Below, piece by piece: positions 34,925-40,908 of a stretch of 64,000 bases of DNA (position 1 is its first letter; every line of letters begins with the position of its first letter). The position numbers were made by a program, and so were the translations under genes. This stretch comes from JAEZPW01 sp035629075 (GTDB lineage: Bacteria > Acidobacteriota > Terriglobia > Terriglobales > Acidobacteriaceae), in contig DASPIK010000050.1 in assembly GCA_035629075.1 (NCBI GenBank), positions 62,001-126,000 of the forward strand. Direction: 5' to 3'. The notes below the pieces were generated by a model. The model saw only the letters and a list, made by a program, of their open reading frames with translations. It ran no database searches and was not told the origin of the DNA.

Positions 34925-36046
34925 CTACATCGAGACTTTTACTAGCCTGACTTCTTCTGACAGTTCCCACAACTCGCGGCGAAGCTTATCCATTACAGCT
35001 TGCGTCGGAGCAGGGCAGCGCCGGGTGGCGAGCTTCGCCTTCTTCTTGAGCGCTAGCACGCGTTCGGTCGAGGCGCGGACCTGCGCGGCGAAGCGCGTGT
35101 TCTGCTCGGCATGGTGCAGCACGGCGTGAAACGCAGAAATTACGTTCTTCTCCTGGCGCGAAACAAGGTACATGTCACCGCCGGCTTGCAGGTGCGCCAA
35201 TGCTGCTTCGCCGACCAGCGTGGGTGCGTCGCTGCTGTCGAGGCGAGATGCGGCGGCTTCTTTCGCAGCGCCCATTTCCAAGTCGTCGGAGACGATCACG
35301 CCCTTGTAGCCGAGCTTCCTGCGGAGGACGTCGGTGATCCACTTTTTGGACAGGGAAGCGGGCAGCGCGTCGACCGCCGGGTAGGCCGCGTGCGACACCA
35401 TGATGAATGGCATCTGCTCGTGCAGTTCGCGGTAGGGAACCACGTCTTCATTCCACAGTTGCTTGAACGTTCGGTCGATCGGGGCGATGTTCTTGTGCGT
35501 GTCGAGCGCGCCGCCGCCCAGTCCGGGGAAGTGCTTGCCGCAGCCGAGAACGTGGGCTGCTTTCAGTCCAGCCAGGAATTCGCGAGCGTAGGCTGTAGCC
35601 TGCTTGGGGTCGGGCGAAACGGCTCGGGAGGTCAGCACTTTGCGGGCTGGTTCAAGAGCGAGATCGCAGACGGGCGCGAAGTCGACGTTGAATCCGAGCG
35701 CGCGAACCTCGTTGGCGATGACATAGCCATGCAGGCGGAAGAGCTTGCGGACGCCGGTTTCGAACACGTCGGCGGCCGAGGGTGCGGGGCCGATGACGTT
35801 CTTAAAGCGATCAACGGTGCCGCCCTCCATGTCTACGCAGGTGAAGAGCGGGGTGCGAACGCAGCGGCGAAGTTCGCGCAGAAGTTCCCATGTCTGGCGC
35901 GGTTCGGCGATGTTACGGGCGAACAGCACGACGCCGCCAGGTTGAAGCGCACTCACCATCGACAGCAGTTTCGCCGTGGGCTCCGTGCCGTCGAAGCCCA
36001 TGACGAGAAGTTGGCCGACCTGTTCTTCCAGGGTGTGTTTAGGCAT
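34925..36046 (-). CDS. nagZ: Beta-N-acetylhexosaminidase, glycoside hydrolase family 3
   Basis: The 373-residue cytoplasmic enzyme lacks a signal peptide, as expected for NagZ, which removes GlcNAc from anhydro-muropeptides. It shows QLLVMGFDG, VDMEGGTVDRF, the loop CGKHFPGLGGGALDTH with the family His, and the nucleophile Asp in VSDDLEMGAAKEAA. Its product, 1,6-anhydroMurNAc, is the substrate of AnmK, the next gene. The C-terminal ~60 residues are helical and basic and extend slightly beyond the minimal barrel. The start ATG has no strong ribosome-binding site. Confidence 0.93.
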   Translation of the reverse strand: MPKHTLEEQVGQLLVMGFDGTEPTAKLLSMVSALQPGGVVLFARNIAEPRQTWELLRELRRCVRTPLFTCVDMEGGTVDRFKNVIGPAPSAADVFETGVRKLFRLHGYVIANEVRALGFNVDFAPVCDLALEPARKVLTSRAVSPDPKQATAYAREFLAGLKAAHVLGCGKHFPGLGGGALDTHKNIAPIDRTFKQLWNEDVVPYRELHEQMPFIMVSHAAYPAVDALPASLSKKWITDVLRRKLGYKGVIVSDDLEMGAAKEAAASRLDSSDAPTLVGEAALAHLQAGGDMYLVSRQEKNVISAFHAVLHHAEQNTRFAAQVRASTERVLALKKKAKLATRRCPAPTQAVMDKLRRELWELSEEVRLVKVSM

Positions 36047-36203
36047 TCAGCACTCAGCAGTAACCAGTCATTGGCTGTACGCAGTAGCGTAACAAGGTGA
36101 GGGCGATTGCGGTAGGAGTTCTTGCAATTGTAGATTCCGGAATTCGCAACAAGTGCGTCGGTCAGCGGTGCATCGGCATCTGAACACGCGCAAGGAGGTC
36201 AAC

Positions 36204-36677
36204 ATGAACCGAGTCACCTTTTCAATCGTCATTGATGCCCCAAAAGAACTCGTATGGCGGACCATGCTTGAAGATGCAACCTACAGGGAGTGGACGAGCC
36301 CATTCGCCGAGGGTTCGTATGCGGTCACCGACTGGAAGGAGGGCAGCAAGGCGCTGTTCCTGACGCCCTCGGGCGAGGGCATGGTCAGCAAGATCGCGGC
36401 GCATCGACCGAATGAGTTTCTGTCTATCAAGCATCTTGGAACGGTGAAGAACGGTGTTGAGGACACGGAGAGTCAAGAAGCAAAGGGATGGGGCGAAGCG
36501 CTGGAGAATTACAGCATCACCGAGGCGAACGGCTCCTCGACGTTGAAAATCGAAATGGATGCGACCGACGAATACAAGAGCTACTTCGAGGAAACGTGGC
36601 CTAAGGCGCTCAGCAAGCTGCAAGAAATAGCGGAGAGGGAAGCGCAGGCTGAACGGGGAAGAAGGCAGTCCGCGTGA
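36204..36677 (+). CDS. SRPBCC (AHSA1/START-like) domain protein
   Basis: The 157-residue soluble protein fits the SRPBCC helix-grip fold: RVTFSIVIDAPKELVWRTML, then YREWTSPFAEGSYAV, EGSKALFLTPSGEGMVSKI and a long C-terminal helix. AAGGAGG stands 5 bases before the ATG at 36204, which decides the start over an in-frame ATG 51 bases earlier. Such proteins bind hydrophobic ligands or act as environmental stress proteins; no ligand can be read. The DUF899 gene that follows is often found with AHSA1-like proteins in my recollection. Confidence 0.85.
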   Translation: MNRVTFSIVIDAPKELVWRTMLEDATYREWTSPFAEGSYAVTDWKEGSKALFLTPSGEGMVSKIAAHRPNEFLSIKHLGTVKNGVEDTESQEAKGWGEALENYSITEANGSSTLKIEMDATDEYKSYFEETWPKALSKLQEIAEREAQAERGRRQSA

Positions 36678-36731
36678 AGGACTGCAGCCGTGGTGCAGGG
36701 GGCTCACCAACCTCAAGCTTGGATGCGAATG

Positions 36732-36815
36732 GTCATCCTGAGAGCGGCGACGCGCCCGTGTGCATTAATCGTGGTGCGCGCAAGTGCATAGATCCTTCGC
36801 GGCACTCAGGATGAC
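36732..36815. repeat. GTCATCCTGAG inverted-repeat element
   Basis: A perfect 11-bp inverted repeat, GTCATCCTGAG (36732-36742) and CTCAGGATGAC (36805-36815), encloses 62 bases that include GGATCCTTCGCGGC-like sequence. This motif resembles a dispersed hairpin repeat common in acidobacterial genomes. It sits in the 165-bp gap before the DUF899 gene. Confidence 0.65.
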
Positions 36816-36842
36816 AGGTTCCTGAACAAGGAGACCATAGCC

Positions 36843-37604
36843 ATGACGAAGCACATGACCGGGACACGTGAAGAGTGGCTTGCAGCGCGGCGCGAACTGC
36901 TCAAGGCGGAGAAGGAGCTAACGCGGCGCAGCGATGAACTGGCGCGGCGGCGGCAGGAACTGCCGTGGGTCCGAGTCAATAAAGAGTATCGATTCGAGAC
37001 CGACGAAGGGGACGCCTCGCTGGCGGACCTCTTCCGAGGGCGCTCGCAGCTCCTTGTCTATCACTTCATGTTCGGGCCCGACTACACGGCGGGATGCCCG
37101 TCCTGCTCGGCGATCGCGGACGGCTTCAACGGGTTCGTGACTCACCTGGCCAACCATGACGTGATGCTCTGGGCGGTGTCGCGCGCGCCGCTTGATAAGC
37201 TGCAGGCGTATAAGCGGCGAATGGGCTGGACGTTTTCCTGTGCGTCTTCATTCGGCAGCGACTTCAACTCCGACTTCAGCGTCGGGTTCACAGAGGAGCA
37301 ACAGAGCAAGGAAGGTATCGAATACAACTACCAGCGCGAGCCCGCGTGGCGCCAGCCGGCGGAGAGTTCCGGCGACGTCAAGTTCGCGGCCATGTCCGGA
37401 ACGGACGCGGCCACGTACACGCGAGAGAGGCCGGGCATGAGCGCGTTCGCACGCGAGGACGGGGTAATCTACCACACCTATTCGGCCTACGCGCGCGGAC
37501 TGGACGTTCTCTGGGGCATGTATCAGTGGCTCGACCGCGCTCCCAAGGGGCGCAATGAGACGAGCGCCTGGTGGCGCCGCCACGACGAGTACGGCAAGGG
37601 ATGA
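36843..37604 (+). CDS. DUF899 family, thioredoxin-like protein
   Basis: The 253-residue protein matches the DUF899 pattern: a helical N-terminus rich in Lys/Glu/Arg (EEWLAARRELLKAEKELTRR), then a thioredoxin-like core with LVYHFMFGPDYTAGCPSCSA, where Cys-Pro-Ser-Cys could be redox-active, and DGVIYHTYSAYARGLDVLWG near the end. AAGGAG precedes the ATG by 9 bases. Family members are annotated as predicted dithiol-disulfide oxidoreductases; biochemical function is unestablished. Its stop overlaps the next start (ATGA). Confidence 0.88.
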   Translation: MTKHMTGTREEWLAARRELLKAEKELTRRSDELARRRQELPWVRVNKEYRFETDEGDASLADLFRGRSQLLVYHFMFGPDYTAGCPSCSAIADGFNGFVTHLANHDVMLWAVSRAPLDKLQAYKRRMGWTFSCASSFGSDFNSDFSVGFTEEQQSKEGIEYNYQREPAWRQPAESSGDVKFAAMSGTDAATYTRERPGMSAFAREDGVIYHTYSAYARGLDVLWGMYQWLDRAPKGRNETSAWWRRHDEYGKG

Positions 37605-38137
37605 GCGACAAGGACGCGGCACCCGCCAACACGGGCAAGATCATCCTCATGCTCCTTTTAGCGGGATTGACAGTGCATTCGCAGGTGAAGCCAACTGCCG
37701 GAGAGCGCCTGAAGGCACAACATCCAGCCGTCGAATGGAACCTTGCGTCGGCCGTGACGGTTGACATCGATTGCGATGGCAAGCCGGACTCGTTTCTCTG
37801 GGGCGTGGATAAACACGTCACGCGCGAATTCGTGATAAGTGACAAGCCGGTGCGACAAATCCGGCAAGAGATCGTCTTAGGCCTCGAGCGCGGCGGTTCG
37901 CCCAGGACTCAGACGGAAAACATCCCCTTCAGAAAAGACACCGGCTACTACGGCTTCTGTTCTCTGCCAAAGACCATTGAAGTAAAGCCGTTATCGTGCG
38001 ACTGGGAGCAGGGGCTGCTTCCGGGCTGTAGTGCCAACAACCGATGCGAGGCACTCTGGATTCGCGATGATGAATGTGGCGAGTTCTTCGTGTTCTGGGA
38101 CGCGTCGAGACGACGGATGATATGGGTAAGGCACTGA
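37601..38137 (+). CDS. Small secreted or membrane-anchored hypothetical protein
   Basis: The 178-residue protein has a polar N-terminus followed by a hydrophobic stretch (KIILMLLLAGLTVHSQ), suggesting a signal peptide or anchor. The exported part contains six cysteines (for example GFCSLP, LSCDWEQG, GCSANNRCEALW, DDECGEFF) that could form disulfides, and a DIDCDGKPDSF segment resembling a calcium-binding-like loop. I do not recognise the family. The start overlaps the DUF899 stop. The last ~190 bases are also covered by an opposing frame from the zinc-motif gene; the plus-strand gene is better supported there. Confidence 0.65.
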   Translation: MSDKDAAPANTGKIILMLLLAGLTVHSQVKPTAGERLKAQHPAVEWNLASAVTVDIDCDGKPDSFLWGVDKHVTREFVISDKPVRQIRQEIVLGLERGGSPRTQTENIPFRKDTGYYGFCSLPKTIEVKPLSCDWEQGLLPGCSANNRCEALWIRDDECGEFFVFWDASRRRMIWVRH

Positions 38138-38829
38138 GCCACATCTGGCGAATCGGGTGATCGAGTGATCGGGCCATCGGGTGATCGGGTGATGGGGTGA
38201 TTGGGGGAGGCGCTGCTCGGGATGATAGCGGTGTGTTGAATTTGATGATTGGATGATTTGACGATTGGATGATTGAAAACCGTAACCGCAGAGGGCGCCG
38301 AGGACGCAGAGGAAGCGGAGAGGATCGGGTCATCCGGGGATTGAGCCATCGAGCGGCCGTCCGTCTGCGAGTCTACTTCGGCGGTGTGCGGTTCAAGTCG
38401 GTCATGGGCGGCCCCTTTGCGCTCCTCTTGCTTGGTGCGCAGGTCGTTAAGGATGCGGCGCTCTTCTTCTTTTTGCTTGAGTTCTTCGAGTTCGTAGTCG
38501 GGGAGTTGGGTGACGGCCTGGGACATGTGGAGGCGGTTGTCGAAGGCGAGTTGGCGGCTTTGTTCGGCGGCGATCTGGAGGGCCCAGAGGAGCTGCGAGG
38601 CACGGCGCTCGTCGATGCGGCGGTCGATGATGGCGAGCATGACGTTGTGAATGCCGACCTGAATGGCGGCGGCGTTCTCGGGGAACGGGATTTGAACGAC
38701 CCGAGCCTGGGTGCGCGGACGATGGTCGGGTGAGTGGTGGTGGAAGTAGCAGAACGACTGCCCGCGGAGCGCGGGCGAGCCGCAACGGAGGCCGTTGGCC
38801 TTGACGTGGGTGCAGGATTTGAATGGCAT
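37948..38829 (-). CDS. Zinc-finger-like hypothetical protein with repeat-derived C-terminus
   Basis: The first ~40 residues carry a Cys6-x9-Cys16-x10-Cys27-x2-His30 pattern (CTHVKANGLRC, SFCYFHHHS) suggesting zinc binding. Residues ~45-160 are helical, charged and Glu/Arg/Gln-rich (ELEELKQKEEERRILNDLR), possibly a coiled coil. From about residue 167 the frame reads through short DNA repeats (HPITRSPDGPITRSPDS-like), and from ~231 it is antisense to the previous gene. The genuine protein therefore probably ended near residue 165. I recall similar multicopy proteins in acidobacteria, but function is unknown. Confidence 0.55.
   Translation of the reverse strand: MPFKSCTHVKANGLRCGSPALRGQSFCYFHHHSPDHRPRTQARVVQIPFPENAAAIQVGIHNVMLAIIDRRIDERRASQLLWALQIAAEQSRQLAFDNRLHMSQAVTQLPDYELEELKQKEEERRILNDLRTKQEERKGAAHDRLEPHTAEVDSQTDGRSMAQSPDDPILSASSASSAPSAVTVFNHPIVKSSNHQIQHTAIIPSSASPNHPITRSPDGPITRSPDSPDVAQCLTHIIRRLDASQNTKNSPHSSSRIQSASHRLLALQPGSSPCSQSHDNGFTSMVFGREQKP
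38151..38322. repeat. Three blocks of degenerate short repeats
   Basis: Block A (38151-38205) is built of TCGGGTGA-like octamers. Block B (38242-38276) is built of GATGATTG-like units and shares a 17-base match, ATGATTGGATGATTTGA, with 48456-48472. Block C (38285-38322) is a CGCAGAGG-type purine-rich run. All three lie inside the reading frame of the zinc-motif gene. Confidence 0.65.
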
Positions 38830-39240
38830 TGGGTATTGGGTCTTTAGTCGTTAGGTATTGGGTAACACCCCCGCCCCCTGGATCTCGGGGAGCCGCTGAA
38901 AATGCGGGTTTGCGCGAGGGTGATCTCTCAAAGTCCTCATTCCAGAGGAGTTGAGGTTTGATTCGAGTTTCTGGTTTCTAGTTTCTGGTTTCTTGTTGTT
39001 GGTTCTACTTCCAGTGTAGCGAGACGGGAGGGGTGAACCCGCCACGTGTGCCGGGATTATTTCTCGTTTGGCGTGAGTGGGTTGCGGAGATTTTAAGGTT
39101 CCGTGCGCTTGACAGGTTTTGAAACCCATCACAGAGGACACGGGGGACGCGGAGGAAAGGCCGAAGGAGATCCAGAGGTGCGCGAAGGTCACGCGGAGGA
39201 TTAGACGGAACGCAGAGGAAGCGGAGGAAGCAACGGACTC
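38830..39240. other. Repeat-rich intergenic region
   Basis: No gene was found. It contains GGTATTGGGT-type units (38830-38870), a GTTTCTGGTTTCTAG-type tandem (38964-39005) and two ACAGAGGACACGG/CGCAGAGGAAGCGG-type purine-rich runs (39123-39155 and 39206-39233) related to the run at 38285-38322. Such sequence resembles dispersed intergenic repeats and suggests a recombination-prone accessory patch. Confidence 0.55.
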
Positions 39241-39269
39241 TTGTATTACAAAGTAATACTGGATATAGT
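39241..39269 (+). promoter_or_regulatory. Promoter and palindromic operator of the toxin-antitoxin pair
   Basis: TTGTAT (39241-39246), a 17-bp spacer and TATAGT (39264-39269) form a promoter. A perfect palindrome GTATTAC-AAA-GTAATAC (39243-39259) overlaps the -35 box and spacer, as expected for autorepression by the ribbon-helix-helix antitoxin. The -10 box ends 9 bases before the ATG, so the mRNA is probably leaderless. Confidence 0.75.
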
Positions 39270-39278
39270 TTCCGCATT

Positions 39279-39530
39279 ATGTCCAGTCCCGAGAAGACTA
39301 TCAGCTTCCGAGCCGACGCTGAAAAGATGAAGGCGCTCGATGAACTCGCCGCTGCGCAGGACCGGTCTCGAAGCTACCTGATCAACGAGGCCATCACCAA
39401 CTATCTAGAACTGCATGCTTACCAGGACGCGCTGGTGCGCAAGGGTATGGAAGAGATGCGGAAGGGGCGCGTCGTAGGCCATGAAGAGGTTGTAAGGCGG
39501 TTCAAGAAACGGACGAGACGCGCAAGTTGA
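39279..39530 (+). CDS. Ribbon-helix-helix antitoxin (ParD/CopG type)
   Basis: This 83-residue protein has the RHH DNA-binding signature near the start: EKTISFRADAEKMKALDELA, then AQDRSRSYLINEAITNYLEL. The C-terminal part is charged and probably wraps the toxin. Such antitoxins neutralise RelE/ParE toxins and repress their own operon through a palindromic operator, and one is present just upstream. The stop TGA overlaps the toxin ATG as TGATG, so the pair is translationally coupled. No ribosome-binding site precedes the ATG. Confidence 0.9.
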   Translation: MSSPEKTISFRADAEKMKALDELAAAQDRSRSYLINEAITNYLELHAYQDALVRKGMEEMRKGRVVGHEEVVRRFKKRTRRAS

Positions 39531-39814
39531 TGATCGAATGGACGGAGCAAGCTGCGCGTCAACTGGAGCACGCCTACGACTACATTGCGCTCTCGAACAG
39601 CGAAAGCATTGCCGAGCGGATTACGACGCAGATCCTCGCCTCCGTCGAACAGCTTGCCACTTTCCCCATCTCGGGCAGGTCGGGCCGGGTGCCGGGTACC
39701 CGTGAACTGGTCATTGCGAACACGCCTTTCATCGCCGCCTACACCATCGACCAGGCCCGCATAGTGGTCCTTGCCGTCTATCATGGGGCGCAGCGGTGGC
39801 CGGAGGAGTTGTAG
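39530..39814 (+). CDS. RelE/ParE-family toxin
   Basis: The 94-residue protein follows the ParE pattern: IEWTEQAARQLEHAYDYIA, ISGRSGRVPGTRELVI, NTPFIAAYTIDQARIVVLAVYHGAQRWPEEL. The conserved H-x-x-x-x-W ending is typical of ParE-type toxins that poison gyrase, while RelE relatives cut mRNA; I favour ParE because of the partner type. The ATG at 39530 overlaps the antitoxin stop; an in-frame TTG lies directly before it. The stop is only 18 bp before the left repeat of the RAYT unit. Confidence 0.9.
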   Translation: MIEWTEQAARQLEHAYDYIALSNSESIAERITTQILASVEQLATFPISGRSGRVPGTRELVIANTPFIAAYTIDQARIVVLAVYHGAQRWPEEL

Positions 39815-39832
39815 GCTGAATATTCAGAGTCT

Positions 39833-39867
39833 GGGTGCCGCACCCTTCCCCTTTAGGGGAGGGTGCG
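39833..39867. repeat. Left REP palindrome of the RAYT unit
   Basis: The 35-bp sequence begins GGGTGCCGCACCC and ends GGGGAGGGTGCG. Its internal arms pair to form a stem with TTTA in the loop. It is the exact reverse complement of 40490-40524. Confidence 0.85.
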
Positions 39868-40407
39868 TCTGGACGACTCGTCGAACTTCACGGTCAAGTG
39901 AAGTCCCATCTGTTCCCGTTTTCTCGCAGTCCACTGCGACTCGATCTCCACCACGCTGTCCTCTCCTGTCGACCAGTGTCGAAAGCTGCTCCACGCCCAA
40001 TCTTCCGGCCGTGAAACCAATCCACGAGTCACCGGGTTTCGATGGAGGTATCTCAGCTTCTCCAGTCGTTTCTCTTCCGACCAGACGTTGAAGTCGTAGT
40101 AACGGCGCTGCCAGAAGCGCGGTAGTTCGTCGGAGTGGCCGAGTTCGCGCGCTACGTTCTGCTTCAGCATCTGGATCGCGACCGCGAGTGTGCTGCGCTC
40201 GGGTTCGCCGACGAGCAGATGAACGTGCTCCGGCATGACGACGTATCCGGTGATGAACATCCCGTACCATTGGCGGACGCGCTCCAGAATCTGCTCGAAC
40301 GTTATACGGACGTGTGGTGTGTCGAGTAAGGGTCGCCTTTCAAAGCAACTGAACGTGATGAAGTGTAGATCACGCGTTCCGTGAAATCGTGGTGGTGCTG
40401 GGGACAT
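39853..40407 (-). CDS. REP-associated tyrosine transposase (Y1/IS200-like HUH)
   Basis: The 184-residue protein has the HUH motif PEHVHLLVG (His61, His63) and the candidate catalytic Tyr120 in KLRYLHRNPVTRGLV. The N-terminal TRDLHFITFSCFERRPLL is typical of RAYTs. These single-strand nucleases recognise REP hairpins and are thought to mobilise them. The gene lies wholly inside the palindromes, and its last 15 bases overlap the left one. No clear ribosome-binding site is visible. There is no frameshift or stop, so the enzyme may be functional. Confidence 0.92.
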   Translation of the reverse strand: MSPAPPRFHGTRDLHFITFSCFERRPLLDTPHVRITFEQILERVRQWYGMFITGYVVMPEHVHLLVGEPERSTLAVAIQMLKQNVARELGHSDELPRFWQRRYYDFNVWSEEKRLEKLRYLHRNPVTRGLVSRPEDWAWSSFRHWSTGEDSVVEIESQWTARKREQMGLHLTVKFDESSRRTLP

Positions 40408-40480
40408 GAGGAGAGAGTAAGGTCAGGAGTGATTCGCTGCGAAAATTCCGTTTCTTGTTCCGAAAGTGGAACTGCAGGCG

Positions 40481-40807
40481 TCATCGTGGCGCACCCTCCC
40501 CTAAAGGGGAAGGGTGCGGCACCCCAATTGTGGTGAGGTGGAAAGGGTGAGCCACCCGCCCATTGAATGTGACGATTCTGCCGAAATTGTGTAGCTCTGT
40601 GATCAGGTCGACAGCCCTAGGCTCAAGCCACGTTCGGTAATTGTTCCGCGCGTCCCAAGTAACAGCAACGGCCATACCGAATGACTTGATATTCGACCAT
40701 CCGCCCACAACCTCGTTCGAAAGCCGTAAAGTTTCAATTTCCAGGTATATCTCGTCGCTAACCTCTCGTGCATCGACAGAAACTGGTGTTGAGAGTAACT
40801 GCTTCAT
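40481..40807 (-). pseudogene. Truncated RNase H-like exonuclease fragment
   Basis: Residues ~20-82 (YLEIETLRLSNEVVGGWSNI, then SFGMAVAVTWDARNNYRTWL and ELHNFGRIVTFNG) match the start of the RNase H-like, YprB-type predicted 3'-5' exonuclease family. The family should continue well past the FN motif for another ~100 residues. Here the frame instead runs into the right REP palindrome and stops inside the RAYT unit. The expected DxE metal-binding start reads ExE. No C-terminal part is found beyond the element, so the gene looks truncated by the insertion or by an associated deletion. Confidence 0.65.
40490..40524. repeat. Right REP palindrome of the RAYT unit
   Basis: The 35-bp sequence begins CGCACCCTCCCC and ends GGGTGCGGCACCC. 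It is the exact reverse complement of the left copy. Confidence 0.85.
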
Positions 40808-40908
40808 GGCGTACGAGCTTACGCGCGCACGCTTGCGGCACGAGTGCCTAGTTAGTCAATAACCTACATTGGATGTGATAGCGATTTGGTGCCCGTTGTG
40901 AACCGCCC

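Larger units (their letters stand above)
39833..40524. mobile_element. RAYT transposase unit bounded by inverted REP palindromes
   Basis: A ~692-bp unit carries one transposase gene between two 35-bp sequences that are exact reverse complements of each other (39833-39867 and 40490-40524). Each is itself a hairpin: a GCACCC-TCCCC arm with a TTTA/TAAA loop. This matches the organisation of REP sequences with their REP-associated tyrosine transposase. No target duplication was recognised, consistent with HUH-type elements. Confidence 0.8.

Noticed and set aside
35111..36100. A 329-codon plus-strand open frame
   Set aside because: It is antisense to nagZ and has no family features.
38151..38322. 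Possible CRISPR array
   Set aside because: Units are 8 bases, degenerate and contiguous, with no spacers or cas genes nearby.
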